From contig JAQTSY010000004.1 in assembly GCA_028711065.1 (NCBI GenBank), forward strand, positions 1 through 34,521: a DNA stretch of 34,521 bases, read 5' to 3'. The position numbers and the translations under genes are program-made. The notes beneath the pieces were generated by a model. That model was not told the DNA's origin. It was given only the letters and a program-made list of their open reading frames with translations, and did not search any database. This stretch comes from Minisyncoccota bacterium. GTDB taxonomy: Bacteria; Patescibacteriota; Minisyncoccia; Phycocordibacterales; JAQTLZ01. Below, in pieces: positions 16,941 through 26,270 of the stretch (positions are counted from its first letter, which is position 1; each line of letters opens with the position of its first letter).

Positions 16941-18008
16941 TTATTTACGAAGCTTCGCGAGCACATTTCCCAAGACTCCTCCAGCTAAATTTACAAGCAT
17001 TGCTTGCAGATTACCAAAGGAACTCGGAGAACCGAGAGATTGCCCGAAAGTCCCCGAACCGCCGCTTAGAGAGCAGCTCCCTCCGCTGCAACTACTGCAC
17101 GAACCTCCGCTACATGACGAAACACTAGAAGACTTTCCCGAAGTTTTTCCTCCTGCAAGAGAAGCTCCGTTATAGAGAATCAGAAATCCTTTGCCGATTA
17201 TAGTATGTCCTTTTGTACAAGGTACTGGCGCAAGCGAAGCCATACCGAGAAGCCATTGGCCTACTGTCTTCGGCGGATTGTACCAATATGGTGGTGCAGT
17301 CGGTGGCCACATATAAAAACCGGGTGTCGGAGGACCAAGCTTTAACAAAAGCATTTGATTGTCGCACCTAATCGGAGGAACAAGAATAGCCCCACCAAAG
17401 GGCCCGCCTTTGACTCCAGTCGAAGCTGCACCCCCAGGGGTCCTAGTAGGAGGAGTTGTAACTGGGGGAGTTGTCGCCCCTGAAGGAGTAGTGTCGGGCG
17501 GAGTGGTAGGTGGGGCGGTATCAGGAGGAGTGGTAGAGGGAGGAGGAGTGGCTGACTTACTAGGATCGCCCGTAAGGAGAGCGTTTACCCTCTGCTCGGC
17601 ACTACCATCCACTCCCGTATCATGAACTCCGTCTTTCTGGATACCCTGGTCGCTATATCGAGCTGGTCCAGAGGAGAAATCTCCCAAAGTAGAGCTTAAA
17701 TTGCCTTCGCCTCCCACTTTGGTTTCAATGAGCTGCAATTGTTCTGGCGACAGGTAGCTATGGATTTTGCCCAATTCATACAAATCTTGAGCATTGAGAG
17801 CTTTGCTTAGGTTTTCTGCACTTTGACTGTTTATGAAATCGGTAAGAGCATGGCCGCCGTTCTTGGCGTCCTTTGCACTCAAGCCGGCAATTTTATTGAG
17901 TACAGCCCCAGCTTGTGCACTTTTGGGAAAAATCACAGAAAAAACGAGGAAAAACAGTACAAAAAAAAGAGGGAGACTTTTTCTGATTGATATTTTACGG
18001 AAAATCAT
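16941..18008 (-). CDS. Secreted Thr/Pro-rich and Cys/Gly/Ser-rich protein of unknown function (likely start MIFRKISIRK at 18008)
   Basis: Signal peptide-like N-terminus, TPPPSTTPPDTAPPTTPPDTTPSGATTPPVTTPPTRTPG linker, CSGGSCSSCSGGSCSLSGGSG tail; TATAAT 6 nt upstream of the ATG. Confidence 0.75.
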   Translation of the reverse strand: MIFRKISIRKSLPLFFVLFFLVFSVIFPKSAQAGAVLNKIAGLSAKDAKNGGHALTDFINSQSAENLSKALNAQDLYELGKIHSYLSPEQLQLIETKVGGEGNLSSTLGDFSSGPARYSDQGIQKDGVHDTGVDGSAEQRVNALLTGDPSKSATPPPSTTPPDTAPPTTPPDTTPSGATTPPVTTPPTRTPGGAASTGVKGGPFGGAILVPPIRCDNQMLLLKLGPPTPGFYMWPPTAPPYWYNPPKTVGQWLLGMASLAPVPCTKGHTIIGKGFLILYNGASLAGGKTSGKSSSVSSCSGGSCSSCSGGSCSLSGGSGTFGQSLGSPSSFGNLQAMLVNLAGGVLGNVLAKLRK

Positions 18009-18123
18009 ATTTTCATTATACCAGCAAAACAAATGTGTTCTGTCCACAAGCGACATTGATATTTTTTGATACAATAAAGGCAAAGAAATGGTTTCTGACC
18101 TGTTTCTTCCGTTTTAAAACTCT

Positions 18124-19149
18124 ATGAACCGACCGAGCAAGAAAATTATTATCCTCCTCATGGTCGCTTTCGTCGTAGTGGGAGGAATTTTCTTCTTGAA
18201 GACCTTCGGCCCCAAAATTCATTTCAATCTTTTCCAAGCAAAAATAGCAGACTCAACAGTTCAAAATCAGAATCCGCAACTTCTTGCTGAAAATGAAATA
18301 AATAAAGATAGCGACAGCGATGGCCTCAAGGATTGGGAAGAAAAACTTTGGAAAACAGATCCGCATAACAGTGATACTGATGGAGACGGAACTCCTGACG
18401 GACAAGAAGTGCAGGAAGGAAGAGACCCGACAGTGCTAAATACGGCAGTAGTAGGGGCAATACCGAATGACACAATCTCCAAACAAGTCGCAATCCAAAA
18501 AATAATCGAAAATTCAGGAGATGAAAATCTCAATCCGACTGAAAAACTTTCACGAGCTTTTCTCGCAGAATATTTAGGAACAAAACCAGAGAACGGCGTC
18601 ATGAGCGATGCTGACAAAAGCGCGCTCATAGGGGACCTTGCTGCAGGAAGCATTACTGCCGGCGCATATAAACAACACTCTGCCTCTGAACTGAAAATCC
18701 TCTCTGATGGAAGCGCCGAAACAATTCGAAATTATGGAAATCTTCTTGGAAGAATTATCATCACCAACACAACCGCGAAGTTAGGGAACGAAACTTCAAT
18801 CCTTCAATCGGCTCTTACAAGCGGAGACAAGAGTCTCCTCGCCGGATTAGATCCAATTATTGCTCGTCACCAAACTATCGTCGGTCAAAGTATAAAAATA
18901 GCTGTCCCACCAACCGCTTCCTCACTTCATCTTAATTTTATAAACGCACTCACAGACTTGGCACAGTCCATCAGCAATATGAAAGTGGTATTCGAAGATC
19001 CGCTGACCTCTTTAAACAGTCTTTCCGCTTACAGCAAAGCCCAAATAGAATTGGAACAGTCCATCACAGACTTGGATGATTATTTTGCGAAAAATGGCAT
19101 CATTTTCACGCAAAAAGAGTATGGTTATACCTTTCGCCCGGTGAAGTAA
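18124..19149 (+). CDS. Membrane-anchored protein with Ca-binding (thrombospondin type-3-like) repeats
   Basis: N-terminal TM (KIIILLMVAFVVVGGIFFLKTF), DSDSDGLKDWEEKLWKTDPHNSDTDGDGTPDGQEVQEGRDP. Confidence 0.8.
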   Translation: MNRPSKKIIILLMVAFVVVGGIFFLKTFGPKIHFNLFQAKIADSTVQNQNPQLLAENEINKDSDSDGLKDWEEKLWKTDPHNSDTDGDGTPDGQEVQEGRDPTVLNTAVVGAIPNDTISKQVAIQKIIENSGDENLNPTEKLSRAFLAEYLGTKPENGVMSDADKSALIGDLAAGSITAGAYKQHSASELKILSDGSAETIRNYGNLLGRIIITNTTAKLGNETSILQSALTSGDKSLLAGLDPIIARHQTIVGQSIKIAVPPTASSLHLNFINALTDLAQSISNMKVVFEDPLTSLNSLSAYSKAQIELEQSITDLDDYFAKNGIIFTQKEYGYTFRPVK

Positions 19150-19198
19150 GAACGTATAATAAGTATGCTGGTAAATTTCTAACCAAAAGAGAGAAGCA

Positions 19199-19273
19199 AT
19201 GGAAAGAAAATCATTTACATCTGTAAAGAAAAGTATGGGTTTGGCTCCTGTCTTCTCTTTTTTTCTGCTATAA
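19199..19273 (+). CDS. Possible 24-aa leader peptide MERKSFTSVKKSMGLAPVFSFFLL upstream of the 807-aa gene
   Basis: Small ORF ending 8 nt before ATG 19282, overlapping a long-range hairpin AAAAGAGAGAAG...CTTCTCTTTTTTT. Confidence 0.25.
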   Translation: MERKSFTSVKKSMGLAPVFSFFLL

Positions 19274-19281
19274 AAAACTCA

Positions 19282-21705
19282 ATGAACTTTTCCTTCAAAA
19301 AATTCCTAGCTGTGACACTCTGTATTGCGGCTATTTTCGTCTCGATAGGAAGTTTTGCCGGCAAAGCGCAAGCGGGAGTAGGAGACTTCGCAGGCTTTAC
19401 CTACAAAGGTTTCAGCATGATCGACAAAGGAGTGCACACCTTCCCGAACGGAAGTACATACCATGTCTACAGCAGTTGTTATCATACAGACCGCGATCCG
19501 TATGGAGTTTGCGGGGGTGGAAATATTATTCAAGATGTCTCGACCGGAAAATACTATGATATTCCTTCCTATTCTACAACCCCCGGAACGGAGCAACCCC
19601 GACCTTCTGGCGCTCCCGGATTCACTCCTTCTAATAACCCTCCTCCTCCAACAAATACATCTGGCGACGGTACAACCTGCGATCCAGCGAGCGGTAACTG
19701 CGTAGCTCCACCGCCACCGACTCCGACACCGCCGCCAGCTCCGCCAACTGATGCAGAAATAGCCGCAGCACAAGGAGTGACTGATGCGAATGGAACACTC
19801 GATACTGCAACCCAAGCGCTAAACGGAGCGAATGTTGATTTGGCAACCTTTCAACAAAACCATCCGGAATTGATTGACGCGAATGGAAATTTTATAGGAG
19901 AACACTATACAAACACAGATTCAGGGTACGGTATTATCGGGGCAAACGGAGAAACGTTGTCTCTCACAAGCGATCAATACGCAGCTCTTAAGAATCAATA
20001 CCAAAGTCTCCAGGCAACCGTCGAAAATGATAAGCAGGCAGTTGCAGAAGCAGAACAAAATTTAAATACTGCCGAATTTGATGTGGACAATACTGGCCAA
20101 TCAGCTTCTGAACTTGGCGCCTCTTCGGGATTTTCTACAGCAGATCTTGCGGGAGCTGTGGGACCGGCATCAGAAGTGTTAACCCAACCAGAGGAAAAAA
20201 CTGTCGAAGCTGGAGCACAAGCAGGGGCAGCCACAAGAGTCCCTATAGAAATTGATCCTGCCGTCGTAAAAGCAATCGCTAAGACAGACGCCAATACAGG
20301 AGCTCAAGTTAAAAAAGCCTTCAGCCTAGATGGTATTGCAAAAATGATTGCGGAAAGAATGGTACACCAAATTGCCACAAGCATCGTGCAGTGGGTAAAT
20401 ACGGGCTTCAAGGGAGCTCCAGCATTTGTAACTGATATGAAAGGCTTTTTGGAAAAAGTGGGCGACGATGTCACAACAACCTTTATCACCAAAAGCGGAC
20501 TTCTTCAGACGCCATACGGACCGCTTATTGCGCAAACGATTATTGCTGCCCGTAGTGGGAATTTCAACATTCAACCCATATTTAGCGGAGCGCTCGCACA
20601 AGGACAAAATGTTGTAAACCAATTTCTTAGTGGAGATTTCTATGCTGGAGGATTACAAGGATTTTATGAAGTGTCCCAAAACTGCCAAAATAATTACCAA
20701 TGTGCCTATCCCGCTAGTATGGACGAGGTGAATAAACGGGTACATGAGGCACAATACCTGAAAGAGCAGGAAATACAACGCAACCAAGGATTTCAAGACG
20801 TAACAAAACAAGTCTGCGACAGTCCTTCAGGGCAATCTCAATCATGTGCTAGCAGTTGTTCTGGGAGTGGAAGCGGCAGTAGCGCATGCGCAAGTTGTAA
20901 GAGCTCTGCAAGCCAGTCTAGCTGTCGTCAAGTTGTGGTTACACCGGGAAGCATCATACGTGAAAATCTAAACCAAGCTCTCGGAAGCGACCTCGTCACT
21001 CTCGAAAATGTCCACGATATCAATGAAATTATCGGCGCTCTCATGGGCCAGCTTATTAATTTCGTCACCACAAGTTCTGGCGGTTTGAGCGGAGCAAGTA
21101 CGCCATCCAGAGGCAAAGTCAACAAAAATGGCACTGTATCTCGGATTTCATTCCTCGCTGATCTAAACAGTGGCACAGATCTTGTTTCCCTTGCACAAGC
21201 AAGAAATCCAACTCTCGGCTTGATTGATGAGAACCTAACAAAAGCAAAAGATCCAAACCGGAGGACTCTCTACAATGGGGCGCTGGACAGAGTAAACCAA
21301 GAGGAAGATCTGGTGAACCAAATGTCGTCTTGCTACCAAGACAAGCTTGACCCTTCATTTGTGCCTCCTCTTTCAGCGAGCGACGGGGCACTTGCGCAGG
21401 AACGTATAGACGGAGGTGCAAACACTGTCTCCACTTTGCTGGAACCAGTCAAGAGCTCTCTTCAAAATGAAATATCTACCATAAGCACAAAAGCAGGTGC
21501 TCTCCAGCAGATTCGCAATGCTCTTACGTCGGCCACAACTGTCGCCGATATCAATACCATTGCAAACAGTTACAAATCTAAATACGCAAACACCGGAAAC
21601 AGTCTTGAAGACGACATAAAAACTCTTACAGACCAGGTAGATTCGATCGGCACGGATATACAGACACAATTAGATGATTGCAACGCATTGGTAGCTACGC
21701 CTTAA
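19282..21705 (+). CDS. Large secreted Cys-containing protein of unknown function, associated with the T4SS-like locus
   Basis: Signal peptide (FLAVTLCIAAIFVSIGSFAGKAQA), PPPP linkers, CAYP, SCASSCSGSGSGSSACASCKSSASQSSC segment. Confidence 0.8.
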   Translation: MNFSFKKFLAVTLCIAAIFVSIGSFAGKAQAGVGDFAGFTYKGFSMIDKGVHTFPNGSTYHVYSSCYHTDRDPYGVCGGGNIIQDVSTGKYYDIPSYSTTPGTEQPRPSGAPGFTPSNNPPPPTNTSGDGTTCDPASGNCVAPPPPTPTPPPAPPTDAEIAAAQGVTDANGTLDTATQALNGANVDLATFQQNHPELIDANGNFIGEHYTNTDSGYGIIGANGETLSLTSDQYAALKNQYQSLQATVENDKQAVAEAEQNLNTAEFDVDNTGQSASELGASSGFSTADLAGAVGPASEVLTQPEEKTVEAGAQAGAATRVPIEIDPAVVKAIAKTDANTGAQVKKAFSLDGIAKMIAERMVHQIATSIVQWVNTGFKGAPAFVTDMKGFLEKVGDDVTTTFITKSGLLQTPYGPLIAQTIIAARSGNFNIQPIFSGALAQGQNVVNQFLSGDFYAGGLQGFYEVSQNCQNNYQCAYPASMDEVNKRVHEAQYLKEQEIQRNQGFQDVTKQVCDSPSGQSQSCASSCSGSGSGSSACASCKSSASQSSCRQVVVTPGSIIRENLNQALGSDLVTLENVHDINEIIGALMGQLINFVTTSSGGLSGASTPSRGKVNKNGTVSRISFLADLNSGTDLVSLAQARNPTLGLIDENLTKAKDPNRRTLYNGALDRVNQEEDLVNQMSSCYQDKLDPSFVPPLSASDGALAQERIDGGANTVSTLLEPVKSSLQNEISTISTKAGALQQIRNALTSATTVADINTIANSYKSKYANTGNSLEDDIKTLTDQVDSIGTDIQTQLDDCNALVATP

Positions 21706-21750
21706 CGTATAATAAATCAAATTTATCACATCAAAGATTTATTCCTATAA

Positions 21751-24700
21751 ATGTTCCGAGAGAAAATACAAAAAAAAATAAAGCCCCAAAAACCAAGTCA
21801 AAGCGACTTTCCTGTGATTTCTTCCGAACTGAAAAAAAAGATTTTTACAATCACTATTTTACTTCTTCTCATCTCTGGTCCTTTTGCCATACCTGCATTC
21901 GTGAAAACGGTACACGCTGACGAAGCCTCTGATGCAATTGCCAGTCTACAACAACAACAAAAGAATCTTACCCGGGACTGGATAGTGGAAAATCAAAAAC
22001 AAGCAGCCTTACGTACCGCCTTTCAACAAAACTGGACGCGTCTCGATTTGACTCCTTTCGGGATAAGTACCTTGACAGACCGAACTCAAATTGGACTGGC
22101 ATTACAAACGAGCCAAGCAAATCTCAACAATATAACGAAACAGCTCAATGATATAGACGCTGCAATAGCAAGAATTAATTCCAACCCATCCCCAGAAAAT
22201 ACAGCGAAAGTTCTCGCGGATACAAAAAAGCAACTGAGTAATGATGGAAAAAGTTTTGTGGACAAAAAGACAACAATCCTAGAAAATGCAAAAACAGCCG
22301 GGGAAAATGATTGCGTCTTCAATAATCCTGTATTCGGAACCTTTAGCGCCTGTCTTAATCAAGCGGCCCTTTATATCGGAAATCTCATTCTTAGTCTCGC
22401 AGCACTCTTTCTCTATTTGGTAAGCATGCTCTTTGATTGGTTCATTAAAAGTACAGTGTCTGGAATGGGCGAGATCATAGGAGGAATCGGCTCCCTACGG
22501 ACCGCATGGACCGTAGCTCGAGACATCGCCAACGCTTTCTTTATTTTCATTCTTCTCTATCTTTCCATCGCCACAATCCTTGACCTCGGAGTAGAAACCA
22601 AAAGACAGGTAATACGCGTTATCCTCATGGCGCTTCTTATCAATTTCAGTCTTTTCTTCACGAACATCATGATAGATGCATCGAATATCCTGGCGACCGC
22701 TTTCTACAATGCGACTATTACATCCGCGCAAAGTTCGAGACCGAGTACAGCTGATTTGGCACTGGGTACTAATACGGGAAGTATTTCGTCTGTATTTCTC
22801 AATGCAATGGCTATACAAAAAATTTATAATCCTGGGGATGCACAAAGTGGAAATCAAAGCAAAAACAAGAATACGAAGGCGTTTATGGACAGCAACAATA
22901 TTTCATTTGGAAGAATCATCGCCACTACCGTCTTTGGCACGTTGCTTATGTTTACAACGGCTCTCGTTCTCCTCGCTTCTCTTACACTTTTCGGAACGCG
23001 ACTGGGGACTCTTCTCGTCTGTATGGTATTTTCTCCCATTGCATTTGCTCTTATGGCCGTACCCGACGACCATTATGCGAAGAAAATTTATTGGGACCAG
23101 CTCATACCTCAACTACTTTTTGCCCCTGTGTATATGCTCTTCCTTTTCCTTACCGTAACGATTGTAGCAAAACTTCCACCAGGAGCATTCCAAGGCACAA
23201 ACACGGCTGCAGGCGCGGGATTTACGGGAGCATTGGCTGATATAGCGAATATCTTTTACAACTACCTCATCATAAACACCCTTCTCATGACAACGCTCGT
23301 CTCAGCGAGAGAGCTTGGGGTTGCAGGAGCAGAGAGCGCGATATCGTGGGTAGAAAAAGGAAAAGGAGCACTTCAAAGCGTCGTAGGAAGAAATACAATC
23401 GGCAGGGCTGCGCGCAATCTTGATGAGAGATGGGCCAATACAAATGCACCGCGAGGATTTAATTGGCTCGTCGGTGGCCAGGGTGTTCTCGGTTCAAAAT
23501 TGAGAGGTGTGTCTACAGGATTTTTGAAAGATGCAAAATTCGGCGGGGAGAAAAGTGGACAAGATGTCTATGACGAAGGACACAAGCTCGAATCTGCGAC
23601 TGCAACAAACGCAAAAAAGAAAGCCGTCTTAGATGCTATAAACGCAACTAATTACGGACCAGGTGAAGATGGGAAAAGGAAAAAACAAGCGGCAATTCAG
23701 ACAGCAATGCTAAAACTTGGTGCGAAGGAAGCCGCAGAATTAGCAGAAGCAGATCGTAGCCTCTTGCATAATGATGATTTCCTGGGAAACCTTTCAGACT
23801 CTCAATACGAAGCAATAAGAAAAAGTGAGCATCTTACCGAGGCAGAAAAAGAGGAAGCGGGAAGGGGGCGATTTAAAGATGTTATTGAAGCTGCGCAAAA
23901 ATATACAAAAAAAGTCGACAATCACCAGATAGCCTTTAGAGACAGAGCAAACGCAACATATACAGACGTGGATGGACAAGTGGTAAAGAATGACTTTCAT
24001 GGCCTCACTGAAGAAGCTGCTAAGGATAAATTCCTAAATCAAGCGCCAGATATTTCGAAAGACAGTACAGCTGCCTACAGAAAAATGCGTTCTTTCACAG
24101 GCAAAAAAATGGATGCACTCAATCAAGTTGCTCCAGAGGTCTTGAATGACACCCGCATCATGAGTATCTTCAAGCAAGGAATGGTCGACTACGCGAAAAC
24201 AAGCGAAAGCTTCAGCCAGCTCCAACAAGAACAGCTCCGCCACAATAAGGATATCAACCTCATCGAAGGAAGAGCGATGGCGTACGGAGTTGATTTTCTC
24301 TCACCGGAATACGCAGCGCTCGGAGGCGACGAGGGTTCAGATTTCAGAAAACTCATGGGTGGACTAGGGAGGGTTTATGATGAAATTGACTATACAACAA
24401 ATCCAACTGGAGATATGTCCATGGCTATCCAGAATAGTATCAATTCCAGAACTGCTCAGATCACTTCCACAGCAGATCCGGTTAAAAAGGCGACTCTTCA
24501 AAAAGAGAAAGAAAGTTATGAAAGTCTTCAAAAGATGTACGCCAAAGTCGCCATACGAGATGCCAACGAACGAAAAACATGGGCAGAAGTAGGAAGGAAC
24601 AGGCTCGCCAAGGGCATAGAGAAAGACAAGACTGCTGAAGAGGTTTCTAAATCAAAGTCATCTCAAAGATTTGCTCAAGCTAACTTGGACTTCTATAACG

Positions 24701-25017
24701 GCGCTATCGGTCAGCAATTCCGCCGACAGGATAACGGGGATCAGCAAAAAATCTGGAATCACCTTGCAATACACTTTAAGAACGGAACTCTCACTCCTCA
24801 AAATGCTGAGCTTCTAGAAAAGATGGCAACGAACAAAGAGATGAAAGATTTCTTCAGAGTCTATACGCCTGAAGAAAGGGCTGATCCAAATTCTGCGGCT
24901 AACTTTTTTGAACGCATAAAGGGAGCTAATATCGCTGGACCACAAATGACAGACAAAGAATTAGAGACTTACATCCACACCAGAATAGGAAGAGACGAAT
25001 TGGGCACTAAAATATAA
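21751..25017 (+). CDS. VirB6/TrbL-like polytopic membrane protein with long hydrophilic C-terminal tail
   Basis: Multiple TM segments between about aa 205 and 535 (NLILSLAALFLYLVSMLFDWFIKSTV..., IANAFFIFILLYLSIATILD, LMALLINFSLFFTNIMIDASN), then about 540 aa hydrophilic, charged tail. Confidence 0.78.
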   Translation: MFREKIQKKIKPQKPSQSDFPVISSELKKKIFTITILLLLISGPFAIPAFVKTVHADEASDAIASLQQQQKNLTRDWIVENQKQAALRTAFQQNWTRLDLTPFGISTLTDRTQIGLALQTSQANLNNITKQLNDIDAAIARINSNPSPENTAKVLADTKKQLSNDGKSFVDKKTTILENAKTAGENDCVFNNPVFGTFSACLNQAALYIGNLILSLAALFLYLVSMLFDWFIKSTVSGMGEIIGGIGSLRTAWTVARDIANAFFIFILLYLSIATILDLGVETKRQVIRVILMALLINFSLFFTNIMIDASNILATAFYNATITSAQSSRPSTADLALGTNTGSISSVFLNAMAIQKIYNPGDAQSGNQSKNKNTKAFMDSNNISFGRIIATTVFGTLLMFTTALVLLASLTLFGTRLGTLLVCMVFSPIAFALMAVPDDHYAKKIYWDQLIPQLLFAPVYMLFLFLTVTIVAKLPPGAFQGTNTAAGAGFTGALADIANIFYNYLIINTLLMTTLVSARELGVAGAESAISWVEKGKGALQSVVGRNTIGRAARNLDERWANTNAPRGFNWLVGGQGVLGSKLRGVSTGFLKDAKFGGEKSGQDVYDEGHKLESATATNAKKKAVLDAINATNYGPGEDGKRKKQAAIQTAMLKLGAKEAAELAEADRSLLHNDDFLGNLSDSQYEAIRKSEHLTEAEKEEAGRGRFKDVIEAAQKYTKKVDNHQIAFRDRANATYTDVDGQVVKNDFHGLTEEAAKDKFLNQAPDISKDSTAAYRKMRSFTGKKMDALNQVAPEVLNDTRIMSIFKQGMVDYAKTSESFSQLQQEQLRHNKDINLIEGRAMAYGVDFLSPEYAALGGDEGSDFRKLMGGLGRVYDEIDYTTNPTGDMSMAIQNSINSRTAQITSTADPVKKATLQKEKESYESLQKMYAKVAIRDANERKTWAEVGRNRLAKGIEKDKTAEEVSKSKSSQRFAQANLDFYNGAIGQQFRRQDNGDQQKIWNHLAIHFKNGTLTPQNAELLEKMATNKEMKDFFRVYTPEERADPNSAANFFERIKGANIAGPQMTDKELETYIHTRIGRDELGTKI

Positions 25018-25022
25018 AATAA

Positions 25023-25748
25023 ATGACATACTTTTTCACCCAACAAAAAGAACTCGAAAAAACAGTGGATGCTCTCCCTGCAGCAAAAAAACCCTGGGCA
25101 GGAGGGGATCTTACGGACCTTATCTACGAGATAGGAAATAAATACTCCCTCACCCTGGAAAAAGACGGCGTGATCTTCGAACTCATCCAAAACATCATCG
25201 CTGGCAAAATGCTTTCGGCAAACTTCGAATCCGAACTGCGAAAATCAATTGAGGAGGAAGATCTTTCAGATGACCAACTCAAAGAGCTTGTGGGAGTGCT
25301 GAATGAAAAGATCTTTGTGCCAATTCGAACCGCGATGAGAAAAGCGAGCGAACCGAAGGAAGAAGTAATGCCGACACGAGAAGATGTGCTTCATGGAATC
25401 GAAAATCCGGTCAAGACCGCGCACCTATTAGCAGAAGACAAGACGCCGGCACCCGTGCCATCAGCATCATCAGTTCCTCCAGCAGTAATAAGAGTGGCTT
25501 CTCTAGCTCCAACCCCTCCTGTTCCAGCGCAACCACCCACAGAAACTCCGCCTCCCCCAATCCAGCAAACTGCGATCGAAATAAAGCCGCATATGGATAT
25601 TATGGAAGCGAAACTTGGGAGTGCAGTGAAAATGCCGGTGACGGAAGTAAAAGTGGCAGAAAAACCACCCGCTATAGTCAAAACTCCACGGCCTATCGCA
25701 CCCCAAAGATATACGGTTGACCCTTATAAAGAACCACCAACAGCGTAA
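25023..25748 (+). CDS. Hypothetical protein with Pro-rich C-terminal half
   Basis: In-line between the VirB6-like and PrgI genes, short spacing; PTPPVPAQPPTETPPPPIQQT. Confidence 0.7.
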   Translation: MTYFFTQQKELEKTVDALPAAKKPWAGGDLTDLIYEIGNKYSLTLEKDGVIFELIQNIIAGKMLSANFESELRKSIEEEDLSDDQLKELVGVLNEKIFVPIRTAMRKASEPKEEVMPTREDVLHGIENPVKTAHLLAEDKTPAPVPSASSVPPAVIRVASLAPTPPVPAQPPTETPPPPIQQTAIEIKPHMDIMEAKLGSAVKMPVTEVKVAEKPPAIVKTPRPIAPQRYTVDPYKEPPTA

Positions 25749-25758
25749 ATAAAAGACT

Positions 25759-26223
25759 ATGCAGTTTCAGGTACCACAATTCATCGAAATAGAAGACAAA
25801 GTATTCGGACCTCTTACCGTAAAGCAATTTCTCTATCTCGCCGGAGGAGCTGGATTTTCTTATCTGCTCTACGCCTTCCTGCCTTCCTACATATCTTACG
25901 CGCTTATACTCCTCGTGGTTGGATTTTCACTCACCCTCGCTTTCTACAAAGTAAACGAAAAACCCTTCATTTTCATGGTTGAGGCTGCATTCAACTACGT
26001 GTTCAGTAAAAGACTCTATATCTGGAAAAAACAGGACAAGAAAATCGAAAGCAAAGAGGAGGCAGTCTCCGTGACACCGAGCATCTATGTACCCAAACTC
26101 TCTGATAGCAAACTGAAAGATCTCTCGTGGAGCCTCGACGTCAATGAAAGACAGGGGGGTACTATCTATTCGCCGGAAACAAAGACACTTGAGAAAAGAG
26201 AACCCTATTCAAAGCCGTTTTAG
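25759..26223 (+). CDS. PrgI family (VirB3-like) protein
   Basis: QFQVPQFIEIEDKVFGPLTVKQFLYLAGGAGFSYLLYAFLPSYISYALILLVVGFSLTLAFYKVNEKPF. Confidence 0.88.
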   Translation: MQFQVPQFIEIEDKVFGPLTVKQFLYLAGGAGFSYLLYAFLPSYISYALILLVVGFSLTLAFYKVNEKPFIFMVEAAFNYVFSKRLYIWKKQDKKIESKEEAVSVTPSIYVPKLSDSKLKDLSWSLDVNERQGGTIYSPETKTLEKREPYSKPF

Positions 26224-26234
26224 CCTGTTATCCG

Positions 26235-26263
26235 TTGTAAGGAGAGACTTTGCCCTCTATAAT
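26235..26263 (+). promoter_or_regulatory. Promoter TTGTAA-17-TATAAT, ending 7 nt before ATG 26271
   Basis: Near-consensus sigma70 hexamers with ideal spacing. Confidence 0.75.
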
Positions 26264-26270
26264 GTAGCCT

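Noticed and set aside
17359-17625. Gly/Val-rich plus-strand ORF (GGVVTGGVVAPEGVVSGGVV)
   Set aside because: It is the complement of the TPP-repeat linker of the minus-strand protein; a repeat artefact.
19306-19846. Long minus-strand ORFs (169 and 71 aa) rich in Cys/Arg/Ser
   Set aside because: Antisense shadows of the 807-aa protein's Pro-rich region.
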